Below are positions 52,236 to 62,014 of a stretch of DNA of 64,000 nucleotides, one piece after another. The stretch's first letter is position 1. Every line of letters begins with the position of its first letter. Source of the DNA: CAIWAH01 sp964602595 (GTDB lineage: Bacteria > Verrucomicrobiota > Verrucomicrobiia > Limisphaerales > UBA9464); contig CAZRRO010000008.1 of the NCBI GenBank assembly GCA_964602595.1, positions 212,346-276,345 of the forward strand, given 5' to 3'. The notes below the pieces were generated by a model. It worked only from the letters and a program-made list of their open reading frames with translations. It had not been told where the DNA came from and ran no database searches. The position numbers were made by a program, and so were the translations under genes.

Positions 52236-53975
52236 CTACTTCGTTCCCCGGCCCAGCAACACCTCGCGCAGCACCCGCACCGGCGGGGCGCCTTGGCTGA
52301 GCAACCGGTCGTGGAACGATTTCAGGCTGAACGCCGCCCCTTCCGCCGCCTGGACGTCCGCACGGAGCTTCAGAATCTCCAGCTTGCCGAGCGTGTAGAA
52401 ACAGTAGCCAGGATCGAACGTGCCCCGGATCGCCTCCGAACGGGCCGGTTGATTTTCGTAATAGGCGTTCTCGACGAAGAACCGCGTCGCCTCATTTACG
52501 CTCATGCCTTGGCAATGGAGCTTCACCGCGCAGCACAGCCGGCAGAGCCGCAGCAAGGCCTCGCTGGACTGGGCCAACTGATACTTCGCGGCCCGCACGT
52601 GATCGGCCGCGGTGGGCGGCTTCGCCAGCGGCTCCGGCCCGGCGAAACCGGCTTCCAGCAACATCTGTTCGGTGTAGTGCGCCCAACCCTCGATGAACGC
52701 GTAGCTGCCGAAGACCTTAGCGGCCGTGGACGCCGGCGAGGCGTTCAGCGCGAGGAACTGCACGTAATGGCCCGGATACGCCTCGTGAATGCTGACGACA
52801 TCCGTCGTGTAGTAGTTGAAGGCGGTGAGCCACTCGTCCTTCTGCTGCGCGCTCCATTCCGGCTCCGTCGGCGTCACGTAATAGATCGCCTCCGTGGCGC
52901 GCGTCTCGAACGGTCCCGGCGTGTCCATCGAGGCGAAGGAAGTGGCCCGGAATGGCGGCAACGTGGCCTCCACCTTGGCCCGCACTTCGCTCGGAATCGT
53001 GACGAGCTGGCGGTCCACGACGAACTGCCGGATCGCCTCCAGGTTCCGGCGCGTGTCCGGCAACAGGCTTTGTTCGGTCGGATGCTCGGCCTGCACCCGC
53101 TTGAAGACCGCCATCGCCGGCTGCGTGGGATCAATCACCTGCGCGGTGGCGGCGAAGCGGTCCTGTTCTGCCTTCAGTTCGCGCATTCCGAGCGCCAGCA
53201 CCTCGGTCGGTGTAAGCTCGACCAGCTCGGAACGCAGCATCCGCGCAAACCACGCCTCACCCAACGCGAACCGGTCGTCGGCCCGCGGCAGGCGCTCCGC
53301 CTTCAGCCAGGCGGAGAAATCGCGCAGTTCGCGGACGGCCCGCGTATTGGCGACCGCGAATTCGCCCACGGCTTCGCGTCGGGACGCCCCTTGGACCACC
53401 GCCGCGACGTCCTTTTCGAGGAAGGTCGCCGTGCCGTCGGCCATCTGGATGGCCGTTTCCACCCACGGCTTCGGCAACGTGGATTCCAGTTGGGCGCGGG
53501 CGACGGCAAAGAGTTCCGGCGCACGCCGGAGGATGGCGGTCAGGTCCCGCACGCGGTCGTCGAGCGGCTTCCAGTCGCGCTTGAGGTAGATGCTCACGTC
53601 GAGCGCCCCGACGTAGGTCATCGGGTTACGCCGGTCGGCGCGAAAGCCGTCCAACTGCATCAGCTCGGTCTCAATCTGCCGGCGGACCAACGCCAGATCC
53701 CGGCGCAACGCCGGCCCGGCGCCGGCCAACGCGGCGGCGGGAAACTGTCGTTCCGCGGCCCGGAAGAAGGCCCGCTCCCGTTCCACCTGGGCCGCCGTCG
53801 GCACCACAAACTGCCCGTCAAACTGGTGCCAGCCCAACGCGACGCCCGTCAGCGGGCGCAGGGCGTGGTAGTCTTGAATGAATCGTTCCGTCGCCACCGC
53901 GAGATCCGGTTCGGTCCGCGGCGAAACGCAACCGACCAGCCCTACTGCGGCCACCAGCGCAATGCTCCACTTCAT
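52236..53975 (-). CDS. DUF885 family lipoprotein or secreted metalloprotease-like protein
   Basis: A 579-residue protein with a short lipoprotein-like signal (ALVAAVGLVGC, Cys about 16). The DUF885 landmarks are present: IHEAYPGHYVQFLAL (HExxxGH zinc-type motif), EGWAHYTEQMLLEAGF, and GTFDPGYCFYTLGKLEI near the end. The family has peptidase-like enzymes of poorly known specificity. Monocistronic. Confidence 0.88.
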   Translation of the reverse strand: MKWSIALVAAVGLVGCVSPRTEPDLAVATERFIQDYHALRPLTGVALGWHQFDGQFVVPTAAQVERERAFFRAAERQFPAAALAGAGPALRRDLALVRRQIETELMQLDGFRADRRNPMTYVGALDVSIYLKRDWKPLDDRVRDLTAILRRAPELFAVARAQLESTLPKPWVETAIQMADGTATFLEKDVAAVVQGASRREAVGEFAVANTRAVRELRDFSAWLKAERLPRADDRFALGEAWFARMLRSELVELTPTEVLALGMRELKAEQDRFAATAQVIDPTQPAMAVFKRVQAEHPTEQSLLPDTRRNLEAIRQFVVDRQLVTIPSEVRAKVEATLPPFRATSFASMDTPGPFETRATEAIYYVTPTEPEWSAQQKDEWLTAFNYYTTDVVSIHEAYPGHYVQFLALNASPASTAAKVFGSYAFIEGWAHYTEQMLLEAGFAGPEPLAKPPTAADHVRAAKYQLAQSSEALLRLCRLCCAVKLHCQGMSVNEATRFFVENAYYENQPARSEAIRGTFDPGYCFYTLGKLEILKLRADVQAAEGAAFSLKSFHDRLLSQGAPPVRVLREVLLGRGTK

Positions 53976-54104
53976 GAAGCGAGCCTACCCGCCGATAGGA
54001 CCGGTGGGAAACCCGTTCTCCGGCGGGTGCTGGGCCGTGCCCGGCCGCCGGCAAACAGCCGTGGACTTCGCCCCGGACGCGGTTAACCCTGCGCCATCGT
54101 CTCT

Positions 54105-55097
54105 ATGCCTCGTGTCTTGGTCACCGGAATCGCCGGTTTCATCGGTTCCCATGTCGCGGATCACTGCCTGCGGCTGGGCTTCGACGTGGTTGGCGTGGAC
54201 AACCTGAGCGGCGGCTTCTGGCGAAACGTCCCGACGGCCGCGCGTTTCGTCGCGGGCGACGTCTCCTCGCCCGAGGTCGTGGAGCGGCTCTGGCGCGAAC
54301 ACGGGCCGTTTGACTACGTGTTTCACCTCGCCGCCTACGCCGCCGAGGGCCTGTCCCACCACATCCGGCGCTTCAACTACCAGCACAACCTCCTCGCGAC
54401 CGCGAACCTCATCAACGCGGCCGTGCTCGGCGAGGTCCGGCACTTCGTCTTCACGTCGTCCATCGCCGTGTATGGCGCCGGCCAGGTGCCGCTCCGTGAG
54501 GACACCGTGCCCGTGCCCGAGGATCCCTACGCCATCGCGAAGTATGCCGGGGAACTCGACCTGCACGCCGCGCAACGCGTCTTCGGCCTGCCGTTCACCG
54601 TGTTCCGGCCGCACAACGTTTACGGCGAACGCCAGAACCTTTCCGACCCTTACCGCAACGTCATCGGCATCTTTCTCAACCGGTGCCGCCGCGGGCAACC
54701 GATGACTGTCTTTGGCGACGGGCTGCAAACGCGGGCCTTCACGCACATCGACGACGTCGCCCCTCTGATCGCCCGCGCGCCGCTCGTGGCCGCGGCGCAG
54801 AATGAAGTCTTCAACGTCGGCGCCGACCTGCCGGTAACCGTCCGCGCCCTCGCCCACGAGATCGCCCGCGCCCTCGGTCTGCCGGCCCAGCTGGAGCACC
54901 TGCCCGCGCGCCCGGAAGTTGTCCACGCCTTCGCCGACCACGCCAAGGCGCAGGCCGCGTTCCAGCCCCCGCCGCCGGTCTCACTGGCGGATGGCCTGCA
55001 ACGGATGGCCGCTTGGCTGAAGTCGTTCGAGCCGGCCCCACCGAAGCGGTTCGAAGGCATCGAAGTGCCGAACCAGCTCCCGCCGAGCTGGCGCTGA
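54105..55097 (+). CDS. NAD-dependent sugar epimerase (UDP-glucose 4-epimerase-like)
   Basis: A 330-residue extended SDR: VTGIAGFIGSHVADH (Rossmann motif), GVDNLSGG, FHLAAYAAEG, TSSIAVYGAG, and catalytic YAIAK in DPYAIAKYAGELDLHA. Closest to the GalE/WbpP group that interconverts UDP-sugars for surface polysaccharide, which suits the export loci nearby. ATG 54105 gives MPRVLVTG. Confidence 0.88.
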   Translation: MPRVLVTGIAGFIGSHVADHCLRLGFDVVGVDNLSGGFWRNVPTAARFVAGDVSSPEVVERLWREHGPFDYVFHLAAYAAEGLSHHIRRFNYQHNLLATANLINAAVLGEVRHFVFTSSIAVYGAGQVPLREDTVPVPEDPYAIAKYAGELDLHAAQRVFGLPFTVFRPHNVYGERQNLSDPYRNVIGIFLNRCRRGQPMTVFGDGLQTRAFTHIDDVAPLIARAPLVAAAQNEVFNVGADLPVTVRALAHEIARALGLPAQLEHLPARPEVVHAFADHAKAQAAFQPPPPVSLADGLQRMAAWLKSFEPAPPKRFEGIEVPNQLPPSWR

Positions 55098-55231
55098 AGT
55101 GGTCCGGCAGCGTGGCCTTCGGGGACGCGGCGGCACCGGGGCAATCTTCCCAATGCGGATCCACCGCTCCCGGGTGGGGTGACCAGTTCCCGTTTGATTG
55201 GCGGCAAGAATTGGGAACCAATCCGTCCCGC

Positions 55232-56398
55232 ATGTCCCCGACACCCGAACTGCCCGTGCGGCGACCCCTCTGGCGACCGGTGCTTGCCGGCGCCCTGATT
55301 GGCGCGGGCGCCGCGGGTCTGATCGCGTTGCGCCAACCCAACCTATATGCCGCGACCGCCACGCTGGCGCGCGGCCTGCCGGCGTCGGCGACGGGGAAGT
55401 CGATGTTTGACGCACCGCCGCCCAACTGGGACCCGCTGCGCACGCTGGCCCTGACCGACATCGTCGGATTCCGGGTGCGCGAGAAGCTGCAAATGACGCG
55501 CGACGCCACCGACTCACTGCCCACTCCCCGGCAGGAGGCCTTTCCCAGTCCCGGAAGCCTGCTGACCCTCCGGGTGACGACGACCAACTTTGCCTACGCC
55601 AAAGACTTTGTGACCGCCTGGGCGTCGGAGTTGGTGGAGTTCGCCAAGGCACAGCGGCGGGGGCAGGTCTCGACGGCCCGGGCGTCGTTCGAGCAGCAGA
55701 TCCTGTCGCTTGAGCGGCGCCACGAGCAGGCGGTCGCGGCCTTGGATAACTTCCGCTCCCAACAGGACCTGGCGCCCGGCTCCGACCCGTGGGCCGGGAT
55801 CGAGGCGACCGTGGCCCGACTCCGGCAGGACTTGCTTGCACTGGACACCGCGAAGGGGTTGCCGCCCGAAATCCAAGGCGACCAGGCCGGCCGGTTGCTG
55901 GACCTTCAATTCGAGGTCCGCCGCCTGGAGAATCGCCTCGGCAACTTGCCCACCGGCACCGCGCCGGAGGCCAAGGCGGGCATGGAAGCGGAACTCAAGG
56001 CGCGCCAGGCCGATCTCCGGTCGTTTCAGGAACTGCTGGCCGACGCGCACCGGGCCGAGGTGTCGCGGCTCGACGCGCGCCGGCAAGCAATGACCGGCCG
56101 CCTCGAGGAATTGCGGCGGAAACTCACGGATGCCGCCGATACGCGCCGACAACTTGCCGCGCTGGAACGCCAGGAACAGATCGTCGCGGAATTGCTCGAT
56201 GGCCTGCTACGGGAACTGACCGCCTTGGACAAGGTCGCCGTCGACGAGGAGGAAATCATGGTCGTGCAGGCCGGCATCGGCTCCGCGCACCCGGTCGGAC
56301 CTGATCGCCCGCGCGCGATCCTTCAGGGTGGCGGGGTGGGTGCCTTGGCGGGACTGGTATTGGGCGCCGTTTGGCGCCGATGGCGCCGCCGGGCCTGA
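55232..56398 (+). CDS. Wzz-like copolymerase fragment lacking the kinase (third Wzc-like copy)
   Basis: A 388-residue protein: an N-terminal membrane segment (PVLAGALIGAGAAGLIAL), a periplasmic region with NFAYAKDFVTAWASELVEF, a long coiled coil, and a final segment VDEEEIMVVQAGIGSAHPVG plus a second membrane segment (GVGALAGLVLGAVW). These blocks match copy 2 (43145) closely, but the protein stops where the BY-kinase would begin. It can be a Wzz-type chain-length regulator. It lies just downstream of the sugar epimerase. Confidence 0.85.
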   Translation: MSPTPELPVRRPLWRPVLAGALIGAGAAGLIALRQPNLYAATATLARGLPASATGKSMFDAPPPNWDPLRTLALTDIVGFRVREKLQMTRDATDSLPTPRQEAFPSPGSLLTLRVTTTNFAYAKDFVTAWASELVEFAKAQRRGQVSTARASFEQQILSLERRHEQAVAALDNFRSQQDLAPGSDPWAGIEATVARLRQDLLALDTAKGLPPEIQGDQAGRLLDLQFEVRRLENRLGNLPTGTAPEAKAGMEAELKARQADLRSFQELLADAHRAEVSRLDARRQAMTGRLEELRRKLTDAADTRRQLAALERQEQIVAELLDGLLRELTALDKVAVDEEEIMVVQAGIGSAHPVGPDRPRAILQGGGVGALAGLVLGAVWRRWRRRA

Positions 56399-56463
56399 TG
56401 CGAGGCCCGGTTCCCTCAGTTGCGGTAGCGACAACTCACGCGGCCCTTGCGTAGTCTGAACGC

Positions 56464-57666
56464 ATGCTCCCGGTTTTGCTCCGCGCCCTCGGACTGCTTT
56501 TCACCGTCTGCCTCCTGGCGGCGGAAAAGCCATTCCACAAGGCCGAACTCATCTTCCCGCAAGAGTCGTGGCACAACCATTCCTCGTGCATTGTGGAGGC
56601 GCCAGACGGCGACCTGTTCGTTACCTGGTTCCACGGCTCCGGCGAACGCAAGGCCGACGACGTCCGCGTTGAAGCAGCCCGCCTGAAGCGGGGCAAACGC
56701 GCCTGGTCGCCGCGCTTCACGCTGGCCGACACGCCGGGGTATCCCGACTGCAACCCGCTGTTGCATGTCGATGACCGCGGCCGCCTCTGGCTCTTCCACA
56801 CCACCATCCTCGCGAACCTGTGGGAATCCGCGCTGCTCAAGAGCTACGTGAGTTCCGACTGGCGCCGCACCACGCCGCCAAAGTGGGACCGCGCGGAAGT
56901 GCTGCACATCACGCCGGGACCCGAGTTCGACGCGGCGGTCAGCAACGCGCTGCCTCGGCTGAAGGCGCTGGCCGACGGCCAGAATTGGTCCGAGCAGACC
57001 CGGCGCGAGGTGGACGACTATCTCAACGCCATGCGTGATCGCACGGGCGACAAACTTTACCGCCGTCTGGGTTGGATGGGCCGTTCGCATCCCACGGTCA
57101 TCGACGACCGCTGGCTGCTGCCGCTGTATCACGACGGCTTTTCGTTCTGCCTCGTCGCCATCTCGGACGACCGCGGAGCGTCGTGGCGGCCCAGTGCGCC
57201 CATCATCGGCGCCGGCAACATCCAAGCGTGCATCGTGCCGCGCCGGGACGGCTCGCTGGTCGCCTACATGCGCGACAACGGCCCGCCGCCCAAGCGCCTG
57301 CAGGTCGCCGAATCCCGCGACCGCGGCGAGACGTGGGCCGCCGGCGTGGACAGCGAGATTCCCAATCCCGGTTCCGGCGCCGACGTCATCGCGCTCCGCG
57401 ACGGCGCCTGGGCCTACCTCGGCAACGACACGGAGAAAGGCCGGCATTCCCTGTCCCTGTGGCTGAGCGATGACGAGGGGCGTTCCTGGAAAATGCGTCG
57501 GCACCTCGAGCTGGCCGAAGCGGATGCGGGTAGCTCCTTCGGCTATCCGAGCCTGATCCAGAGCCGGGACGGTTCGCTCCACGCGAGCTACAGCTTTCAC
57601 GAGAAGAAGGGCGGCGCGATCAAGCACGCGCACTTCAACCTCGCCTGGGTCCGCCAAGGCGACTGA
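56464..57666 (+). CDS. Sialidase-like BNR-repeat secreted protein
   Basis: A 400-residue exported protein (signal LLRALGLLFTVCLLAAE). It has the six-bladed-propeller sialidase layout, with Asp-box motifs at SDDRGASW, SRDRGETW and SDDEGRSW, and the family segment WHNHSSCIVEAPDGDLFVTW. The BNR_2/exo-alpha-sialidase family also includes other glycan-active enzymes, so substrate is not certain. Confidence 0.87.
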   Translation: MLPVLLRALGLLFTVCLLAAEKPFHKAELIFPQESWHNHSSCIVEAPDGDLFVTWFHGSGERKADDVRVEAARLKRGKRAWSPRFTLADTPGYPDCNPLLHVDDRGRLWLFHTTILANLWESALLKSYVSSDWRRTTPPKWDRAEVLHITPGPEFDAAVSNALPRLKALADGQNWSEQTRREVDDYLNAMRDRTGDKLYRRLGWMGRSHPTVIDDRWLLPLYHDGFSFCLVAISDDRGASWRPSAPIIGAGNIQACIVPRRDGSLVAYMRDNGPPPKRLQVAESRDRGETWAAGVDSEIPNPGSGADVIALRDGAWAYLGNDTEKGRHSLSLWLSDDEGRSWKMRRHLELAEADAGSSFGYPSLIQSRDGSLHASYSFHEKKGGAIKHAHFNLAWVRQGD

Positions 57667-57849
57667 GCAAAGGGCAGATACCGTCGGTTCGCGTGATAGG
57701 GATTTTGAATCCCGAAGAGCCGAGAATCAGGAATCCAGGAAAACAGGAACCGGAAGGCTCTCCGTTCCTTCCTGCTTTGCTGCCTTCCAAATTCAGTGCC
57801 CCGCTGCCCGGCACTGGCGGTCCGCCCGGATTCCGGCACAGTCGCCGCC

Positions 57850-58947
57850 GTGAGTGGGACGCGAAAACAAAGGGTGCTGGTCGGCATGAGCGGCGGAGTG
57901 GATTCCTCTGCCACGGCCGCTTTGTTACAGGCGCAGGGCTTCGACGTCGTCGGCGTCACCCTGAAGCTCTGGCCGCAGGACTGCGTGAACCGCGCCGAGG
58001 ACAAGTGCTGCGGCCCCCAGGCCGTGATGGACGCCCGCAGCGTGTGCGCCCAACTCGGCGTGCCTTACTACCTCGTGGACGAGTCGGGCCTCTTCCAGCA
58101 GAAGGTCATCGAGTATTTCGCCGCGGAATACAAAGCCGGCCGCACGCCCAACCCCTGCGTGATGTGCAACCAGCACCTGAAGTTCGGCGTCCTGCTCGAC
58201 CGCGCCCGGCAGCTCGGCTGCGACTTCATCGCCACCGGCCATTTCGCCCGGCTGGAACGTGACGCCGCGTCCGGCCGCGTGCTGCTCCGCAAGGGCCGCG
58301 ACCCGCGCAAGGACCAGAGCTATTTTCTCTTCAGCCTGCGGCAGGACCAGCTTGCCCGGGCCATGTTCCCGCTCGGTGAGAAGACCAAGGCCGACACCCG
58401 CGACGTGGCCCGCGCCTGCTCGCTGCGCACGGCCGACAAGGAGGAGTCCATGGAGATCTGCTTCGTGCCGGACAACGACTACGGGAAGTTCCTGCAGGAG
58501 GCGAAGCTGGCCGCCAAACACCGCGGCGACCTCGTGGACACCGCCGGCCGCAAGCTGGGTGAACACGACGGCATCGAGTTCTACACCATCGGCCAGCGCA
58601 AGGGCCTGGGCATCTCGTCGAAGGACCCGCTCTACGTCGTGGAACTCGACGCGGCGAACAACCGCGTGGTCGTGGGCGACTCCAGCCAGCTCGACCGTGA
58701 CACCTTCGCCCTCGCCAACTGCAACTGGATCGCGTGGGAAACCCCGCCGGCCAGCTTCGAGTGCGTGGCGAAGATCCGCTATAACCATCCCGGCACACCC
58801 GCGACCGTTACCCCCGGCCCCAACGGCACCGCGACGGTGAAACTGCACGCCCCCGCCCGCGCCGTGACGCCAGGCCAGGCCTGCGTGGTCTACGGCGGTG
58901 AGGAAGGCGACTTGGTGTTGGGCGGTGGGTGGATTGGGCGGGTATGA
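57850..58947 (+). CDS. mnmA: tRNA-specific 2-thiouridylase MnmA
   Basis: A 365-residue MnmA starting at GTG 57850 (VSGTRKQRVLVGMSGGVDSS). Landmarks: PP-loop GMSGGVDSS, the catalytic cysteine in TPNPCVMCN, the second in EICFVPDNDYG, and GQRKGLGISS. It thiolates U34 of tRNA-Lys, -Glu and -Gln. The upstream frame to 57796 is open, but GTG 57850 gives the family N-terminus. The 33-residue peptide gene overlaps its stop by ATGA. Confidence 0.95.
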   Translation: MSGTRKQRVLVGMSGGVDSSATAALLQAQGFDVVGVTLKLWPQDCVNRAEDKCCGPQAVMDARSVCAQLGVPYYLVDESGLFQQKVIEYFAAEYKAGRTPNPCVMCNQHLKFGVLLDRARQLGCDFIATGHFARLERDAASGRVLLRKGRDPRKDQSYFLFSLRQDQLARAMFPLGEKTKADTRDVARACSLRTADKEESMEICFVPDNDYGKFLQEAKLAAKHRGDLVDTAGRKLGEHDGIEFYTIGQRKGLGISSKDPLYVVELDAANNRVVVGDSSQLDRDTFALANCNWIAWETPPASFECVAKIRYNHPGTPATVTPGPNGTATVKLHAPARAVTPGQACVVYGGEEGDLVLGGGWIGRV

Positions 58948-59045
58948 AACTTGGCAACCTGGCTGCGGCGTTGGGCTTGGCCGCCGCCATTGCCGCCGGG
59001 TTCGCCTTGCACGTCTTCAAGCGGAGCCAAGCCCCCTCCCATTAG
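58944..59045 (+). CDS. 33-residue membrane peptide coupled to mnmA
   Basis: ATG 58944 overlaps the mnmA stop (ATGA) and encodes MKLGNLAAALGLAAAIAAG, an apolar helix, then FALHVFKRSQAPSH and a stop at 59045. It looks like a single-pass membrane peptide or a short export signal. Too small to assign; translational coupling argues for real expression. Confidence 0.5.
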   Translation: MKLGNLAAALGLAAAIAAGFALHVFKRSQAPSH

Positions 59046-59064
59046 TCTGGGCAGTCAGCCCGAA

Positions 59065-61269
59065 CTACGCCTTCTGCGTGGCGTGCCAGGCGCGGAACAG
59101 CCGGAGCACCGAGTAGTCGTAGCGACCGCCCAGCACGGCGTGAGCGCCGCTCAGCATGCCCCAGCCGGCTTGCTCAAACGCAGCCTGCATCTCGGCGGCC
59201 TGCGCGGTGGTGAAGAACTGGGTGAGGTCCACGGCTTCGCCGGCCTCGACCGCGTTGGCGAGATGCGACGCCACGGTGCTCTCCTTGATGTCGCGCTGCC
59301 GGGCGATGGTCGCCGGCGTGAGGCCGCCGCGGTAGAGGCGCAGGGTTTCCTTCACCGTGTCGGTCAGGAGTTCGCCGCGGGACTTGGCGCCGCCGGTGGC
59401 GCGGGGTGGCGGCGGGACGAAGGAATCTTCCGCGAAGATTTGGCGTGGGTTCGCGTGAACGTGCGCGCGGACCTCCTCGAGGAACTGCGGGCCGTAGGCT
59501 TTCCATTTGGCGTCGCCCACGCCGGAGATGCGCCGGAACTCGCCTTCCGTGGTCGGATACTGCCGCGCCATGAGCCGGAGTGAATTGTCGCCGAAGACGA
59601 TGTAGGCGGGCAGGCCCTGGGCGTCGGCGAGCTGCTTGCGCAGTTGGCGCAGCTTGTCGAACAGCAATTCGTCGCAGGCGATTTCACCGGCGCGTTCGGT
59701 GCGGCGGGCGCCGGCTTCGAGCGGCTTGGTGAGCGTGATCGGGCGGCGGTCCTTTAGCGCGGCCATGCCCTCGGCCGTGACGTCCACGGTGGGGAATTGT
59801 CCGGTGCTCTGCGTGAGGTAACCGAGGCGCATCAGTTCGCGGGCGATGGCGCCCCATTCGTTACGGGAGTGTTCCTGGCCGATGCCGTAAGTGGTGAGCT
59901 GGTCGTGGCCCCACTGGCGAATCTTGTCCGTGTCGCCGCCGGTCAGGACCGCGACGACATGATTAAGCCCGACCGTGAACCCGCTCTTTTGCCGGATGCG
60001 GAAGACGCAGCTCATCAGCTTTTGCGCCGCGACCGTGCCGTCGTAGGTGGAGCGGGGTGCGAGGCAGTTGTCGCACGCGCCGCAGTCGTCGGCCGAGAAT
60101 TCCTCGCCGAAGTAGTCGAGCAGCATCACGCGCCGGCACTCCGGGCACTCGGCGTAATGCGTCATCGTCTGGAGCTGTTCGCGGGCAATGCGGCGCTCGT
60201 TCTCGTCGGGCTTCTCGTCGATGAAGCGGGACTGCTTCACGACGTCGCCGGGGCTGAAGAGCAGGAGACATTCGCTGGGCAGCCCGTCGCGGCCGGCGCG
60301 GCCGGTTTCCTGGTAGTAACCCTCGACGTTCTTCGGCAGGTCGTAATGAACGACGAACCGGACGTTGGGTTTATTGATGCCCATACCGAACGCAATCGTG
60401 GCGCAGACCACGCGGACCTCGTCGCGCAGGAAGCGATCCTGGCTGCGGCCGCGGTCGTCCTTCTCCATGCCGGCGTGGTAGGGGGCGGCCTTGATGCCGT
60501 CCTCGGCGAGCTTGGCGGCCAGTCCGTCCGCGCCGGCCCGGCTGGCGCAGTAGATGATGCCGCTGTCCTTCGGGCGTTCGCGGAGGAAATCGAGCACCTG
60601 CCGGTAGCCGCCGGACTTGGGCACGACCCGGTAGGTGAGGTTGGGCCGGTTGAAGCTGGCGACGTAGATGGCGGGGTCGCGCAGGTGCAACTGGCCGATG
60701 ATGTCGGCGCGGACGCGTTCGGTGGCGGTCGCGGTGAGCGCCATGAACGGGAGGTCGGGCATCCGCTCGCGCAGGTTGCGGAGCTGCCGATACTCGGGGC
60801 GGAAGTCGTGGCCCCATTCGCTGATGCAATGGGCCTCGTCCACGGCGATGCAATTCACGCCCCAGCGGTTGAGGTCGTCGATCATCGTGCCGACCATGAG
60901 GCGTTCGGGTGCGACGTAGAGCAGCTTGAACTCGCGCGCGTTGAGCCCGCGCCAACGGGCGCTGCGGTCGGCGTCGGTGAGCGAGGAGTTCAGGAAGGTG
61001 GCGGCCACGCCGTTGGCCTGGAGGGCGTCCACCTGGTCCTTCATCAGCGCGATCAGGGGCGAGATCACGACCGTGAGTCCGGGCCGGACGAGCGCAGGCA
61101 ACTGGAAGCACAGCGACTTGCCGCCGCCGGTCGGCAGCAGCGCGAACACGTCCTTGCCGGCGATGGAGTCCCGGATGATCTCCTCCTGCAACGGCCGGAA
61201 TGAAGTGTAGCCGAACACCTCCTTGAGCGGGGTAAGGAGGTCGGGCGCATTGGCTTCGGCGGCAGGCAC
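59065..61269 (-). CDS. recQ: RecQ family DNA helicase
   Basis: A 734-residue RecQ: LLPTGGGKSLCFQLPAL (Walker A), VDEAHCISEWGHDFRPEY (DEAH and the aromatic loop), FGMGINKPNVRFVVHYDLP and GRAGRDG, a zinc-binding region (CPECRRVMLLDYFGE, CGACDNC), RQC winged helix, HRDC domain (LPAYIVFGDNSLRLMARQYP) and an additional C-terminal helix-turn-helix extension. It unwinds DNA during repair. Start is GTG 61269. Confidence 0.93.
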   Translation of the reverse strand: MPAAEANAPDLLTPLKEVFGYTSFRPLQEEIIRDSIAGKDVFALLPTGGGKSLCFQLPALVRPGLTVVISPLIALMKDQVDALQANGVAATFLNSSLTDADRSARWRGLNAREFKLLYVAPERLMVGTMIDDLNRWGVNCIAVDEAHCISEWGHDFRPEYRQLRNLRERMPDLPFMALTATATERVRADIIGQLHLRDPAIYVASFNRPNLTYRVVPKSGGYRQVLDFLRERPKDSGIIYCASRAGADGLAAKLAEDGIKAAPYHAGMEKDDRGRSQDRFLRDEVRVVCATIAFGMGINKPNVRFVVHYDLPKNVEGYYQETGRAGRDGLPSECLLLFSPGDVVKQSRFIDEKPDENERRIAREQLQTMTHYAECPECRRVMLLDYFGEEFSADDCGACDNCLAPRSTYDGTVAAQKLMSCVFRIRQKSGFTVGLNHVVAVLTGGDTDKIRQWGHDQLTTYGIGQEHSRNEWGAIARELMRLGYLTQSTGQFPTVDVTAEGMAALKDRRPITLTKPLEAGARRTERAGEIACDELLFDKLRQLRKQLADAQGLPAYIVFGDNSLRLMARQYPTTEGEFRRISGVGDAKWKAYGPQFLEEVRAHVHANPRQIFAEDSFVPPPPRATGGAKSRGELLTDTVKETLRLYRGGLTPATIARQRDIKESTVASHLANAVEAGEAVDLTQFFTTAQAAEMQAAFEQAGWGMLSGAHAVLGGRYDYSVLRLFRAWHATQKA

Positions 61270-61416
61270 GCGGGCGACGATAGTGACCGGCGACCAATGA
61301 CCAATGACGAATTCGGCATTGGCTTCGACGCGTCAATTCGGCGCCACGGCCATGCCAATGCACCGGCGGTTATCGCCTGGCTCAGCGAGCGTTCCGGCGG
61401 CGGCGAGGGACGAGGG

Positions 61417-61911
61417 TCAGACGGGGCCAACCCTAAGCCAGCCGTCCGAGAGGATTCTGGCCCGAAGTCCTCCGTTGCCCGCGAGTTCCGCCTTGGCGCC
61501 GGGTGCGCACGCAAGGTTCATCCAGTCGCACGGCCGGCTTTCCTCCGTCCCGAAAAAACGGACTCCCTGGATGACAAACTCGACGCCGATCAACGCATTC
61601 AGGTCCAACCCGCGGGTGAGGACATTGCGCCGGTAGACCGACGGCGACAGATCCGCGTCGGGAAACTTCCGGATCAGGCGGTCGTGGGTTTCCTCGGCGA
61701 AGAAGGTGATCTGGCCCTTGGCGTCCGGGTCGGGACGGAAATACCGGTCGCCCACGATGCCGTGGCCGGCGACGCATCGCACCTCGGTCGACTCCTGCAT
61801 CGGATGGTTTCCGGGCGCGCGCCCGTAGTGCCCCACGAAGTTGTGCCCGGGCGACCAGAACAGGCGCACCAGCCGGGCAGATTCAGGCAGCAGGGACGGG
61901 ACAGAACTCAC
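61417..61911 (-). CDS. MOSC-domain protein
   Basis: A 164-residue protein with a MOSC-type pattern: GIVGDRYF, ITFFAEETHD, YRRNVLTRGLDLNALIGVEF and a conserved cysteine in ESRPCDWMNLACAPGAKAEL followed by GGLRARILSDGWLRVG. The MOSC family binds or delivers molybdenum cofactor or sulfur through this cysteine. No fused domain is visible. Starts at ATG 61911. Confidence 0.8.
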   Translation of the reverse strand: MSSVPSLLPESARLVRLFWSPGHNFVGHYGRAPGNHPMQESTEVRCVAGHGIVGDRYFRPDPDAKGQITFFAEETHDRLIRKFPDADLSPSVYRRNVLTRGLDLNALIGVEFVIQGVRFFGTEESRPCDWMNLACAPGAKAELAGNGGLRARILSDGWLRVGPV

Positions 61912-62014
61912 GAGCGGAACGAGTAACGGCTGGCGCCGGGTTTGTCAGGCCCGCCTCGCCGCGAGAATCTTTCTCGTTTCCATGACTCGGGCTTGTCCCG
62001 GACCTGTGCCGGCA

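Noticed and set aside
59797..61203. 468-codon plus-strand open frame
   Set aside because: Antisense to recQ, with no domain pattern.
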